54,545 nucleotides of DNA from assembly GCA_029239635.1 (NCBI GenBank), contig JARBUN010000041.1:1-54545 (forward strand), read 5' to 3'. Made by a program: the position numbers and the translations under genes. Within the stretch, counting starts at the first letter, position 1; each line of letters starts with the position of its first letter. This document shows, in pieces, positions 24,101-33,549 of this stretch. The notes below the pieces were generated by a model, which ran no database searches, was not told the origin of the DNA, and saw nothing but the letters and a program-made list of their open reading frames with translations. The DNA comes from Microbacterium sp. GTDB lineage: Bacteria; Actinomycetota; Actinomycetes; Actinomycetales; Microbacteriaceae.

Positions 24101-24757
24101 ATGACGATCCTGCGGCGGTGGCGGCGGGGGGACATCCTCGCCGCCACCGCGGTGGTCGTGGCGCTGGGGCTGATCGCCGCGGGCGTCATCGTGGCGCAGA
24201 CGCCCGGGATGCCGTCCGTCGAGACCGAGGTCGCCACGGCGCCGCACGACCTGGCGGGGAACCCCGTGCAGCTCGACGGTCCGACGCCCGCGCCGAGCGC
24301 GTCCGCGACGCCGGACGGCGTCGGGCGCGTCTCAGCACCGTCCGTGGGGCTCGACGTCCCCCTCGGGGCGGTGAACGTGGTGGATGACGTGCTGGAACCG
24401 CCCGGATTCACCTCGGCGTACTGGGTGCGCAATCTGGGCGTCGCGCCCGCGGACGCGGCATCCGGGACCGTCTTCGTCGTGATGCACTCGCTGCGGGGCG
24501 GCGGGGTCGGGCCGGGCAATGCGCTCATCGACGTGGACCGGGCGCGTGCGCGGATCGCGATCGGGGCCGACATCACCGTCGCGGGGGTGGCCTACCGCGT
24601 CGACCGTACCGAGGCGCTGGACAAGACCGCCATCGGGGGCGACGCCGACGTGTGGGCGGACACCCCCGGCCGTCTCGTCGTCATCACCTGCCTGCAGCGG
24701 CCGGACGGGAAGCCGTCGACCGAGAACATGGTGGTGGAGGCGTCGCGCGTGGCGTGA
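24101..24757 (+). CDS. Class F-type sortase
   Basis: 218 residues. An N-terminal membrane helix (about 12-33) and a Pro/Ser/Thr linker precede the sortase barrel, which starts near residue 76 (RVSAPSVGLDVPLGAV). The catalytic triad candidates are His129 (VFVVMHSL), Cys197 (LVVITCLQR) and an Arg at 200 or 216. Sortases cleave a sorting signal and link the protein to an acceptor at the cell surface. ATG 24101 directly abuts the phosphatase stop, so the two are cotranscribed and probably enzyme and substrate (inference). Confidence 0.88.
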   Translation: MTILRRWRRGDILAATAVVVALGLIAAGVIVAQTPGMPSVETEVATAPHDLAGNPVQLDGPTPAPSASATPDGVGRVSAPSVGLDVPLGAVNVVDDVLEPPGFTSAYWVRNLGVAPADAASGTVFVVMHSLRGGGVGPGNALIDVDRARARIAIGADITVAGVAYRVDRTEALDKTAIGGDADVWADTPGRLVVITCLQRPDGKPSTENMVVEASRVA

Positions 24758-24811
24758 GGCGGGTGCCCGAGCAGCCGTTCGGTCGCGCGGCGTCTCGACC
24801 GCCGGAGGTCA

Positions 24812-25504
24812 TCAGGACAATGCCGCCTGCGACAGTTCCCCGGCCAATCCGAGCAGAAGCAGGATCGTCACGAGGCCCGAGGCCAGCAGGAGACCGGGAT
24901 GTGCGAGACCGACGATGACACGGCGTGTCCGCGGCAGTTCCGCGAGCAGGGAATCGGGGATGCGGTGACGAGAGGGAATGGCCGCCCAGCCCCGCAGCCG
25001 CGCCAGGTAGCTCACGCACCGCAGGATCAATGCCGCCCACAGGACGACCACGACGAAAGGAAGGATGAACGCGAAGATGTCCCACGCCTCGTCCCAGGCG
25101 CCTGCCGGGTCGGTTCCGGCATCGGCCGCGAGCTGCACAGCCACCGCCGCTCCGAGCACCACCGAGCCCATCCACAGCACGATCGCGCTCATGAGACCGA
25201 GGAACCGCGAGAAGAAGTGCCCGAGGACCGATTCCTCGTACTCGAGGTGCGACCGGGGAGTCTGGGAGAGCACGAGCAGGGCCGCGAGCAGCGCCGGAGC
25301 GGCGGCGATCAGGGACAGCGGGACGCGCACGGCGTGCGGGGCACGCATCACGTCCAGGACGATCAGGACGATCGCGAGTGCGCCGAACCAGATCCATCCG
25401 CTGGCGGTCGGATGGTTCGTGACGAACTCGGGATGAACGGGCTCGAGGCGGCGTCCCGACCGTTCGAGGAGCCGCTGACCGCGTACGCCGGGACCGGATG
25501 CCAT
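24812..25504 (-). CDS. Polytopic membrane protein of unknown function
   Basis: 230 residues with about five hydrophobic helices (SGWIWFGALAIVLIVLDVM, LSLIAAAPALLAALLVL, AIVLWMGSVVLGAAVAVQL, FAFILPFVVVVLWAALIL, LLLASGLVTILLLLGLAG). I do not recognise the family. ATG 25504 is chosen for AGGAGG eight bases upstream. It lies 162 bases behind the lacZ end on the same strand, with its own palindrome in between, so it is probably a separate unit. Confidence 0.7.
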   Translation of the reverse strand: MASGPGVRGQRLLERSGRRLEPVHPEFVTNHPTASGWIWFGALAIVLIVLDVMRAPHAVRVPLSLIAAAPALLAALLVLSQTPRSHLEYEESVLGHFFSRFLGLMSAIVLWMGSVVLGAAVAVQLAADAGTDPAGAWDEAWDIFAFILPFVVVVLWAALILRCVSYLARLRGWAAIPSRHRIPDSLLAELPRTRRVIVGLAHPGLLLASGLVTILLLLGLAGELSQAALS

Positions 25505-25522
25505 CAGCGCTGCCTCCTCTAT

Positions 25523-25538
25523 GTGCACGCCGGTGCAC
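25523..25538. promoter_or_regulatory. GTGCAC-GCCG-GTGCAC palindrome
   Basis: Two self-complementary GTGCAC hexamers spaced by four bases lie just upstream of the ribosome-binding site of the 25504 gene. Possible operator. Confidence 0.35.
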
Positions 25539-25666
25539 GTTCCGCCGCCAGCCACAGTACCTCGGGAGGGGCGACCATCTTGCCGCAGTTTCTCGCCGCG
25601 CCCACGACCGGTTTCATGCGGGATGCGGGAGCGGCGGTCGGCGGTCGGCTCGACGCGGAGGGGCGA

Positions 25667-28618
25667 CTACTCGAACACCACCGTCCACGACACTGCGCGC
25701 GGCCACAGCGCGTAACGCGGGAGCACGTCGGGGCCGCACGCGCGCGAGCCGAGTCCGTGCTGTGCGGCGTCGAGGTACAGCCAGAGACCCCGCGAGGGTG
25801 GGAGCTCGTGCGCGTGGGCGATGCCCGTGCGCTCCTGGGCGGTGTGACGGTCGAGCTGGAAGCCGGGCAGACCCGTCGAGCCCGACGCCACCGCACGCAG
25901 GTGGAGCGGGCCGAGGTCGAGGGCCCGCAGACCCGGGCGGTGGCCGGTCTCTTGCGGGCGGCCGTAGGCGACGCCGAGGTCGTCGACGGAGGCGTCGAAG
26001 CGGCCGACGTACGCGGCCTCGGCGCTGTCGGCGTACGACTCGGCCGGGCCGGTGCCGAACCAGTGCGCCCGCTCCTCGGCGAGGCCCGGCGGCAGCCCGA
26101 ATCGCGCGCCGACGCGCGGCCACGTGCAGTCCCAGGGACCGAAGGGCCGGATGTCGGTGTGGAGCCGAAGCCCGTCGCCGTCGAGTCGCCACGAGAACGT
26201 GGTTTCTATGCCCTGTGCACTGTGGGCGGCCATCGACCGTACCCGCTGCACCAGTCCCTGCTCGGTGTGCTCGACCGACAGCACGCGGTGCTGCAGCCGG
26301 TCCAGGCCGCGCTCGAGCCAACGGACCGCGGATGCCGGTGTGTCCTCGTCGCCGCGACCGTGGGTCAGGGCCGGGTCGGCGGTCTCGTATGAGCCCTGCC
26401 CGTCGAGTTGGTCGTTCTCGGTCGGCGCGCGCCAGAGCTCGGGCAGCGGCCCCGAGACCTCGAGGCCGCGCCAGCGGACGAGCCCGCCGCGGCGGTCGAA
26501 GACCGCGTCGCCGAGCGCGTCGTCGCGCCAGCCGCCGGTTGCCGCGCGCGCGGGGCGCGGGACAGCGGCGTGCAGCTGCGCCTGGCCGCGTGAGACGACG
26601 TGCCCCGCAGGGGCCCAGGCGGACTCCTCGCGCAGAGCGACCTCGAGGGTCACCCATCGTTCGGTGGCGGCATCCGGAACCTCGGGCAGGTCGACCACGC
26701 CCTCGGCTCCCGGAGCGAGGGCCGGCAGGTCGAGGGTTCCCGAAGCGACGCGGATGCCGTCGTCCTCGAGGCGCCAGCGCAGCTCGAGGTGAGCGGTGCC
26801 GAGCGTGTGCTGTCGGTTACGCACGCGCCACGAGCGCTCGCCGAGGTGCTCAAGGGTCACGGGTGCCCAGACCGCGGCGAGCTCCCCGAGACCGGGCGAG
26901 GGGGTCCCGTCCGACAGCACGAGCCCGTCCATGAGGTAGACGCCGTCGTGCACGGGCTCGCCGAAGTCGCCGCCGTAGGCGAAGAACTCGGTGCCGTCGT
27001 CGGCGCGGGCGCGGATGCCGTGATCCCGCCATTCCCAGACGAAACCGCCGTGCAGGCGCGGGTACGTCTCGACCATGCGCTCGTAATCGGCGAGAGAGCC
27101 CGGGCCGTTGCCCATCGCGTGCGCGAACTCGCACAGGACGAAGGGCTTCGCCCGCTGCCGCGCTCCTTCGGCGGGCCCGATCTCGTGGACGGGCATCGTC
27201 TGCTCGCCGCAGACCGAGGCGATCTCCTCGAGCGTCGGGTACATGCGCGAGTACACGTCCGTGTACGCCCCGCCGTAGTCGCCCTCGTAGTGGATCGGGC
27301 GGGAGTCGTCGCGCTCGCGGATCCACCCGGCCATCTCGGCGAGGTTGCGTCCGGTGCCCGACTCGTTGCCGAGCGACCACATCACCACGCTCGCATGGTT
27401 CTTGTCGCGTTCGACCGTGCGGCGGGCGCGGTCGAGGCACGCGGCGCGCCACGCGGGGTCGTCGGCGGGGTTCCCGGTCCACTCGACGTCCCAGAACCCG
27501 TGCGTCTCGAGATCGCACTCGAGCACGACCCAGAACCCCAGTTCGTCGGCGAGCTCGAGGACGCGCGGGTGCGGGGGCTGATGCGCGGTGCGGATGGCGG
27601 TGATGTTGTGCCGGCGCATGAGCGCGAGCTCGCCGCGCACGTAGTCCTCGTCGAAGACGCGGCCGCGGTCGGGGTCGGTCTCGTGGCGGTTCACCCCGCG
27701 AAAGATCAGGGGTCTCCCATCGGCGAGCAGACGGTCGCCGATGACCTCGATGCGGCGGAAGCCGACGCGCAGGCGCACAGTCTCGGCATCCGTCGACACC
27801 TCCACGTCGTACAGACGGGGCGTCTCGGCCGTCCACGCCTCGACCGTGTCGATCGTCAGTGGGACCACCTCCGACGGCGCCGTCCAGGTCTGGTCGATGC
27901 CGAGCTCGGGCACCCGCACCGAGACGGGCCAGCCGCCGAGGGGACGCACGTCGAGCGTGCCCGCGCCCGTCTCGGGGTCGCGGTCGCCGCGGACGAAGAC
28001 GTCGTCGAGGCCGTTCGCGGGGCGCCCCTGCAGCGAGACGCTGCGGAAGATTCCGGGCAGCCACCACTGGTCCTGGTCCTCGAGGTAGCTGGCGGCCGAC
28101 CACTGGTGCACGCGCACGGCGAGCACGTTCTCGCCGTCGACGAGGTGGCCGGTGACGTCGAACTCGGTCATCAGTCGGCTGCCGGTGAACCAGCCGATCT
28201 CGGTGCCGTTCAGCCACACGGTCGCGAGCGATTCCACGCCCTCGAAGCGCAGGAGCGTGCGCCCGCCGGGGCAGAACGAGGGATGCCACTCGAACACGCG
28301 CCGGTGATCGCCCGTCGGGTTGGCGTCGGGCACGTGCGGCGGGTCCAGGGGGAACGGGTATCGGATGTTCGTGTACGTAGGGTGCCCGTGGCCGTGCAGG
28401 CTCCAATGCGAGGGGACGGGGATGCGGTCCCACGCCGACACGTCGGCGCCGACGGTCGCGAACGGGGGCGGTCCGTCGACGTCGTCGCCGGGATCGGCGT
28501 CGTGCAGGCGGAACGCCCACTCGCCGTCGAGGCTCTGCGCGGGCGCGTCGGACCGGAGCCAAGCGCGCGGGGGCAGGCGGGTGTCGGATCCGGGTGCGGA
28601 GTCGCCGAGGTGCGTCAT
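25667..28618 (-). CDS. lacZ: GH2 beta-galactosidase (LacZ type)
   Basis: 983 residues, the usual length for LacZ. N-terminal jelly roll (RVFEWHPSFCPGGRTLLRFEGVES), Ig-like domain, then the TIM barrel with RGVNRHETDPDRGRVF, the acid/base Glu419 in WSLGNESG and nucleophile Glu497 in LCEFAHAMGNG. The C-terminal Bgal small-chain domain includes WRAPTENDQLD. There is no signal peptide, so it acts in the cytoplasm on imported beta-galactosides. ATG 28618 overlaps the nagB stop by four bases. It is the last gene of the six-gene transport operon. Confidence 0.96.
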   Translation of the reverse strand: MTHLGDSAPGSDTRLPPRAWLRSDAPAQSLDGEWAFRLHDADPGDDVDGPPPFATVGADVSAWDRIPVPSHWSLHGHGHPTYTNIRYPFPLDPPHVPDANPTGDHRRVFEWHPSFCPGGRTLLRFEGVESLATVWLNGTEIGWFTGSRLMTEFDVTGHLVDGENVLAVRVHQWSAASYLEDQDQWWLPGIFRSVSLQGRPANGLDDVFVRGDRDPETGAGTLDVRPLGGWPVSVRVPELGIDQTWTAPSEVVPLTIDTVEAWTAETPRLYDVEVSTDAETVRLRVGFRRIEVIGDRLLADGRPLIFRGVNRHETDPDRGRVFDEDYVRGELALMRRHNITAIRTAHQPPHPRVLELADELGFWVVLECDLETHGFWDVEWTGNPADDPAWRAACLDRARRTVERDKNHASVVMWSLGNESGTGRNLAEMAGWIRERDDSRPIHYEGDYGGAYTDVYSRMYPTLEEIASVCGEQTMPVHEIGPAEGARQRAKPFVLCEFAHAMGNGPGSLADYERMVETYPRLHGGFVWEWRDHGIRARADDGTEFFAYGGDFGEPVHDGVYLMDGLVLSDGTPSPGLGELAAVWAPVTLEHLGERSWRVRNRQHTLGTAHLELRWRLEDDGIRVASGTLDLPALAPGAEGVVDLPEVPDAATERWVTLEVALREESAWAPAGHVVSRGQAQLHAAVPRPARAATGGWRDDALGDAVFDRRGGLVRWRGLEVSGPLPELWRAPTENDQLDGQGSYETADPALTHGRGDEDTPASAVRWLERGLDRLQHRVLSVEHTEQGLVQRVRSMAAHSAQGIETTFSWRLDGDGLRLHTDIRPFGPWDCTWPRVGARFGLPPGLAEERAHWFGTGPAESYADSAEAAYVGRFDASVDDLGVAYGRPQETGHRPGLRALDLGPLHLRAVASGSTGLPGFQLDRHTAQERTGIAHAHELPPSRGLWLYLDAAQHGLGSRACGPDVLPRYALWPRAVSWTVVFE

Positions 28619-29370
28619 CGGTCCTCTCGGAGGGCGTCGAGGTCGGCTACGACGGTGACGTCGCGATGCCGCTGCAGGAAGGAGGCGGGATTGTCGGCCG
28701 TCACGGGGCCGAGAAGAGCAGAGCGGAGGGCGGCTGCCTTCGCGGCACCGGAGGCGACGAGAACGATCCGGCGGGCCGAGAGGATCGTCGCCACGCCCTG
28801 CGTCATCGCGCGCGCGGGCACGAGGGAGAGGTCACCGTCGAAATGCTCGGCATTGGCCCGGCGGGTGCTCTCGTCGAGCTCGACGACGCGCGTGCGGGTC
28901 TCGGCATCCGATCCCGGTTCGTTGAAGCCGATGTGGCCGTTGCGCCCGATGCCCACGATCTGCAGGTCGACCCCGCCGGCTTCGACGATCGAGCGCTCGT
29001 ACGCCTCGGCGTCGGCGGGCGAGGAGCCGCTCGGCACCCGCACACGGTCGTTCGGGATGCCGAGGGGCTCGGCGATCACCGCCCGCACGTACGCCGCGTA
29101 GGAGCGGGGGTCGTCGGCATCGAGTCCGACGTACTCGTCGAGCGCGAACAGGCGCAGACGCTCGGTCGAGAGACCCTCGTCGCGTCGGCGGATCAGGGCG
29201 GTGTAGAGCGCGAGCGGGGAGGAGCCGGTGGCCACGCCCAGCACGCCATCGGGCGCAACGGTTGCGACGACGTCGGCAGCCACCTCGCCGATCTCGTCGG
29301 TCGCGCACGCGAGGACGCGCGTGGTCGGGGAGACGGGGACGAGGGGTGCGTCGAGGGTGGTCCCACTCAC
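28615..29370 (-). CDS. nagB: Glucosamine-6-phosphate deaminase
   Basis: 251 residues. NagB turns glucosamine-6-phosphate into fructose-6-phosphate and ammonia. Visible motifs are GVATGSSPLALYTALI, LFALDEYVGLD (catalytic Asp region), VDLQIVGIGRNGHIGFNEPG and AMTQGVATILSARRI. GTG 29370 overlaps the permease stop and its own stop overlaps lacZ. Its place in a glycoside-uptake operon implies that the imported substrate contains glucosamine or N-acetylglucosamine. No nagA or kinase specific for amino sugars is next to it. Confidence 0.95.
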   Translation of the reverse strand: MSGTTLDAPLVPVSPTTRVLACATDEIGEVAADVVATVAPDGVLGVATGSSPLALYTALIRRRDEGLSTERLRLFALDEYVGLDADDPRSYAAYVRAVIAEPLGIPNDRVRVPSGSSPADAEAYERSIVEAGGVDLQIVGIGRNGHIGFNEPGSDAETRTRVVELDESTRRANAEHFDGDLSLVPARAMTQGVATILSARRIVLVASGAAKAAALRSALLGPVTADNPASFLQRHRDVTVVADLDALREDR

Positions 29371-30214
29371 TTGATGGCACCCTTGGCGATGTCGCCGATG
29401 AACTGGCGCGCGCCGATGAGGAACACGATGAGCAGCGGCAGCACGGCCAGCAGGGCACCCGCCATGACCATGCCGTAGTCCTGACCGAAGGCCGTGTTGA
29501 GCTGGGCCATCGCGACCTGGAGGGTCACCTGGTTGGGGTTGGTCATCACGACCAGCGGCCAGAGGTAGTCGTTCCACGCGGCGATGAAGGTGAAGATGCC
29601 GAGGAAGCCGAGACCCGGTCGGATGAGCGGCAGGCACACCGTGAACCACTGGCGGAAGAAGCCCGCGCCGTCGAGCACCGAGGCATCCATCAGCTCGTCC
29701 GGGATCGACGAGATCATGTACTGCCGCAACCAGAAGATGCCGAAGGCGTTGGCCGCGGCGGGCACGATGAGGGCCTGCAGGTGACCGACCCAGCCGAGGT
29801 TGACCATGGTGATGAACTGCGGGATGACCGAGAGCTGCATCGGCAGCATGAAGGTGACGAGGGTGATCGTGAAGAGCGTTCGGCGCAGGGGGAACTCGAA
29901 CTTCGCGAAGGCGAAGGCGGCGAGCGAGTCGAACACCAGCACGAGGAAGGTCACGCTGCACGCGACGATGACCGTGTTCATCAGCGAGCCGGCGAAGTCG
30001 ATGCGCGAGAACACCGCGTTGTGTAGATGTCACTCGTCGAGTTGCTGGCCATGACGACCAGCCAGTACAGCGGAAAGAGCGAGATGACCGCACCGAGGGT
30101 GAGCACTCCGTAGAGCAGAGCGCGGCCGGGGGTGGCCTTGCGGCGTCGGCGGGGGACCCCTGCCGTCGTGATGCGCTCGGTGACCGTGGCGGGCGGGGGA
30201 GAGGTGACGGTCAT
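29367..30214 (-). pseudogene. ABC sugar permease (MalG type), frameshifted
   Basis: The 5' frame (ATG 30214) reads the normal N-terminus with helix 1 (LYGVLTLGAVISLFPLYWLVVMASNSTSDIYT), then leaves register near 30020 and stops at 29981. The remaining five helices are intact in another frame from VFSRIDFAGSLMNTV to FIGDIAKGAIK, including the ATPase-contact loop DELMDASVLDGAGFFRQW. The stretch normally found between SNSTSDIY and NAVFSRIDF, about 10-15 residues, is missing, so a short deletion broke the frame. If real, it disables the importer in mid-operon. Both ends overlap neighbours by four bases. Confidence 0.85.
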
Positions 30215-31179
30215 GCGCGGGCCTTCTCTTCCTTCTTGCCGGCGGTGAACCGCCAGCTGATGATGGTGAAGATCACGACGATGAGGAACACGCCCCACGC
30301 GATCGCGGCGCCGTAGCCGAAGCGGTTGTAGCTGAAGGCCTGCTGGTAGAAGTACAGGACCATTGTCAGGCCGCCCTGGCCCGCGCCGCCGCTGTTGGGG
30401 TTCGTCGTGCTCGAGCTCGCCGTGAGCACCTGCGCCTCGGTGAAGCTCTGCATTCCCGTGACCGTCGAGACGACGAGGACGAAGATGATCGTCGGGCGCA
30501 GCAGCGGCAGCGTGATCGAGAAGAAGCTGCGGATGGGGCCGGCGCCGTCGAGCTTCGCGGCCTCGTAGACCTCGCCGCCGATCGACTGCATGCCGGCGAG
30601 GAAGATGATCGCGTTGTACCCGGTCCACTGGTATGTGATGAGGATCGAGATCGTGAGCTGGATGCCGAAGGGCGTCGACAGCCACTGCACTCCGGGCAGC
30701 CCCAGGGCGTGCAGGAAGGAGTTGGCGAGGCCGAAGTTCTCGCCGAAGATCGAGCCGAACAGCACCGCCATCGCCACGACCGAGGTGATGTTCGGCACGA
30801 AGTAGGCGATGCGGAAGGCCGTGCTGAAGCGCACGGCGTTGTTCAGCATCGCGGCGACCGCGATCGCGATCGCGAGCATCGGGAACGTCGACAGCGCGAA
30901 GATCACGAAGGTGTTGCGCACCGACAGCCAGAACGTGGGGTCGGAGAAGAGACGCGTGTAGTTGTCGACGCCGGTCCACTGCGCCGTGCCCAGCCCGTTC
31001 CAGTCCTGGAACGACAGGACCAGCGAGTACAGGGTCGGGAAGAGGCCGAAACCGAGGAAGAGGAGGAAGAACGGCGCGACCGCGACGTACATCGGCCAAT
31101 GCCGGATCAGGCCCCGGCCCCGGGGGCGCGCGCTGGGGCGCACCCCCGAAGCCGTCATGACGCGTGTGGCGGATGTCAC
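30211..31179 (-). CDS. ABC sugar permease (MalF/UgpA type)
   Basis: 322 residues with six membrane helices. The N-terminus has HWPMYVAVAPFFLLFLGFGLFPTLYSLVLSFQDWNG, typical of CUT1 permeases. The ATPase-contact EAA loop is GGEVYEAAKLDGAGPIRSFF. It pairs with the following MalG-type permease. No ATP-binding subunit is in the operon, so a shared MsmK/MsiK-type ATPase elsewhere is expected. GTG 31179 overlaps the binding-protein stop. Confidence 0.93.
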   Translation of the reverse strand: MTSATRVMTASGVRPSARPRGRGLIRHWPMYVAVAPFFLLFLGFGLFPTLYSLVLSFQDWNGLGTAQWTGVDNYTRLFSDPTFWLSVRNTFVIFALSTFPMLAIAIAVAAMLNNAVRFSTAFRIAYFVPNITSVVAMAVLFGSIFGENFGLANSFLHALGLPGVQWLSTPFGIQLTISILITYQWTGYNAIIFLAGMQSIGGEVYEAAKLDGAGPIRSFFSITLPLLRPTIIFVLVVSTVTGMQSFTEAQVLTASSSTTNPNSGGAGQGGLTMVLYFYQQAFSYNRFGYGAAIAWGVFLIVVIFTIISWRFTAGKKEEKARA

Positions 31180-32450
31180 TTAGAGCGCTCCCACACCTGC
31201 TGGGCGGCAGCGAGGGCGTCGTTCCAGGCCTGCTGCGGGTCCTTGCCCTGCGACTGCACGTTGGCGAGCTCCGTGATGAAGGGGGCCTGGAGCTCGTTGT
31301 CGATCGGGCTGGTGTAGCTGATCGGCATGTTCTCGGATGCCGTCTTGAACACGTCCGTGGTCACCTGGCCGCCGAAGAACGCGTCGGGCTGCTGCAGGGC
31401 GGGCTCGCTGAGCGCGGCGGTCGACGAGGGGAAGTTGCCGACCTCGGTGTACGTCGTCGCCTGGTTCCCGGCATCCAGGAGGTAGTTGACGATCTTGATC
31501 GCTTCGTCCTTGTTGCCGGTGGCCGCGGGGATCGTGAGGAACGATCCGCCGATGTTGGCGGGACCGCCCGGCATCGCGGTGACGTTCCATTTGCCCGAGG
31601 TGTCGGGGGCGTTGCTCTTCAGGTCGCCCTGATACCAGGCGGCGCCCAGGAGGGTCGGGAGCGTGCCGTTGTTGACGGCGGCGGCCCAGTCGGGGCTGCC
31701 GTCCTGGATGCCGGCGACGAGGCCGCGCTGGTTCGCCTCGATCGCGGTGTCCCACGCCTTCTTGACCTGGGCGCTGTCGCCGAGGAACTCGCCGTCCTTC
31801 GACACCATCTTCGTCTCACCCTGGCCCATGACCTTGGTGAAGACGTCTTCGAGCGACACCTCGAGGTACGCGCCGGTGGCGGCCTTGAGCTTCTCGCCGA
31901 AAGCGAAGTAGTCGTCCCACGTCTTGGTGGCGGCGGCGACGGCGGCCGGATCGGTGGGAAGTCCCGCGGCGGCCAGAACGTCGGTGCGGTAGTAGAGGGC
32001 CGTCGGGCCGATGTCGGTGGGGAGTCCGATCAGCTTGCCGTCGGGGGTGGTGGCCTCGGCGAGCTTCCAGTCGGGGAAGTCGGAGAGCTTGTCGTCGATG
32101 CCGAGGGTCTTGAGGTCGGTGAAGAGGTCGGCCTGCTGCAGGAAGTAGGGCATGTCCTCGCCCTTGACCCCGGTGATGGTGGGGATGCCGCTGCGGCCGG
32201 TGAAGACGGTGACGAGCTTCTGCTTGACGTCGTCGCCGATCGTGGTGACCTCGATCTTGTCATCGGGGAACTGGCTCTTGGCCGAGTCCAACACGCTCTC
32301 GCCGAGGCCGCCGGACCAGGTCCAGAGCGTGACGGGGCCGTCGGACGAGCCGCCGGAGCCGCTGGAGCAGGCCGAGAGGGATGCAGCAGCGGCGACCGCG
32401 ACGGCGACGGTGCCGATCGCGCGTCGGTGACGCGAGGTGAGGGTCATCAT
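31176..32450 (-). CDS. Sugar-binding lipoprotein of the ABC transporter
   Basis: 424 residues. Lipoprotein signal with lipobox LSAC (Cys28), then the extracellular-solute-binding family 1 fold (VTLWTWSGGLGESVLDSAK, LPTDIGPTALYYRTDVLAAAG, GPANIGGSFLTIPAAT, NYLLDAGNQATTY). It captures the oligosaccharide outside and delivers it to the two permeases. ATG 32450 has AAGGAG nine bases upstream. It starts seven bases after the kinase stop. Ligand unknown; CUT1 members generally bind oligosaccharides. Confidence 0.94.
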   Translation of the reverse strand: MMTLTSRHRRAIGTVAVAVAAAASLSACSSGSGGSSDGPVTLWTWSGGLGESVLDSAKSQFPDDKIEVTTIGDDVKQKLVTVFTGRSGIPTITGVKGEDMPYFLQQADLFTDLKTLGIDDKLSDFPDWKLAEATTPDGKLIGLPTDIGPTALYYRTDVLAAAGLPTDPAAVAAATKTWDDYFAFGEKLKAATGAYLEVSLEDVFTKVMGQGETKMVSKDGEFLGDSAQVKKAWDTAIEANQRGLVAGIQDGSPDWAAAVNNGTLPTLLGAAWYQGDLKSNAPDTSGKWNVTAMPGGPANIGGSFLTIPAATGNKDEAIKIVNYLLDAGNQATTYTEVGNFPSSTAALSEPALQQPDAFFGGQVTTDVFKTASENMPISYTSPIDNELQAPFITELANVQSQGKDPQQAWNDALAAAQQVWERSK

Positions 32451-32457
32451 GGGTGGT

Positions 32458-33495
32458 TCACTCCTTGATTCGGGTGCGGTGCGAGGAAGAGGTGGGGCAG
32501 GATGCCGCGGGCGCGGCGAACGGCGAAGCGCTGTCGTGCAGCGCGTCGCGGAGGAAGGCGAACCGGGTCGGGTCGGCGGCCGCCGGGTGGGCGTCGAGCC
32601 AGGGGAGCAGCTCGTCGAGACGGGGAGCGGCGGCGGCACCGCCGGGGCGCGACACGGTGATGGCCGCGACGAGGGTGGCGAACTCGATCCGCTCGCGCAG
32701 CGACCAGTCCGTGAGTTCGGCGGCGGCGAGGGCGCCGCCGAACACGTCGCCGGCGCCCGTGGCATCCACGAAATCGATGACGACGGCGTCGACCTCGACC
32801 TCCTCGCCCGCGGCGGAGTCGACGGCGACGGCACCGTGGCTGCCGCGGGTGACGACGGCGAGGGGGACACGCGCGGCGAGGGCGCGGGCGGCGGAGCGGG
32901 CATCGCCGGTGCGCGTGTAGGCGCGCGCCTCGGCCTCGTTGGGGAGGAAGGCATGGCATCCCTCCAGCACGTCGAGGGCGGTGGCGTCCCACTGCTCGTC
33001 GGCGTCCCAGCCGACGTCGGCGAAGACCTTCGTGCCGTGAGCGGCGCGTTCGCGGATCCACGGCGAGACCGAGTCGTCGAGGTGGAGGGCGGCGACCGGG
33101 GTGACGGGAGCCTCCCGAAGGAGGGATGCCAGGGGAGCGGCGGGTCGGCCTCCGGTGACGAGGGCGCGATCGCCGTCGTAGGTGATCGCGGCGGTGACCG
33201 GCAGGCCCCAGTCGGAGCGCTCGCGGATGCCGTCGATGATGCCCTCATCGGCCAATCGGTCGCGGATGAGCCGGGAAAGCGGGTCGGAACCCGCGTCGGC
33301 GACCAGGGCGGTGGGGACGCCGAGACGTGCGGCCGCGATCGCGTAGTTGGCGATGCCGCCCGGACCCCAGCCGAACGCGGGGGTCCAGTGTTCCTCGCCG
33401 AGGCGCGGGGCGCCGTCGAGGTCGGCGAAGACCAGATCGAGGAAGAGCTGCCCGGCTGTCAGAAGGCGGGGCGTGGGACCGGATGCAACTGTCAT
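32458..33495 (-). CDS. PfkB-family carbohydrate kinase
   Basis: 345 residues. PfkB signatures are the N-terminal GGIANYAIAAARLGVPTALVADAGSD and the C-terminal FVDATGAGDVFGGALAAA (catalytic Asp in the DATGAGD anion hole). It phosphorylates a sugar released from the imported substrate. ATG 33495 follows AGGAGG by five bases. It is the first gene of the minus-strand operon and diverges from the deoR regulator across an A/T-rich operator region. The last 30 residues are Ser/Pro/Arg-rich and may be dispensable. Confidence 0.9.
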   Translation of the reverse strand: MTVASGPTPRLLTAGQLFLDLVFADLDGAPRLGEEHWTPAFGWGPGGIANYAIAAARLGVPTALVADAGSDPLSRLIRDRLADEGIIDGIRERSDWGLPVTAAITYDGDRALVTGGRPAAPLASLLREAPVTPVAALHLDDSVSPWIRERAAHGTKVFADVGWDADEQWDATALDVLEGCHAFLPNEAEARAYTRTGDARSAARALAARVPLAVVTRGSHGAVAVDSAAGEEVEVDAVVIDFVDATGAGDVFGGALAAAELTDWSLRERIEFATLVAAITVSRPGGAAAAPRLDELLPWLDAHPAAADPTRFAFLRDALHDSASPFAAPAASCPTSSSHRTRIKE

Positions 33496-33549
33496 CGGCC
33501 CCTCCTCTCTTCGGTGACGACCGGGGCGTTTCACCGTTTATAGCATTCG

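Noticed and set aside
26600..29101. An 833-residue plus-strand frame opposite lacZ and nagB
   Set aside because: No domain or ribosome-binding site; both opposite genes show full active sites.
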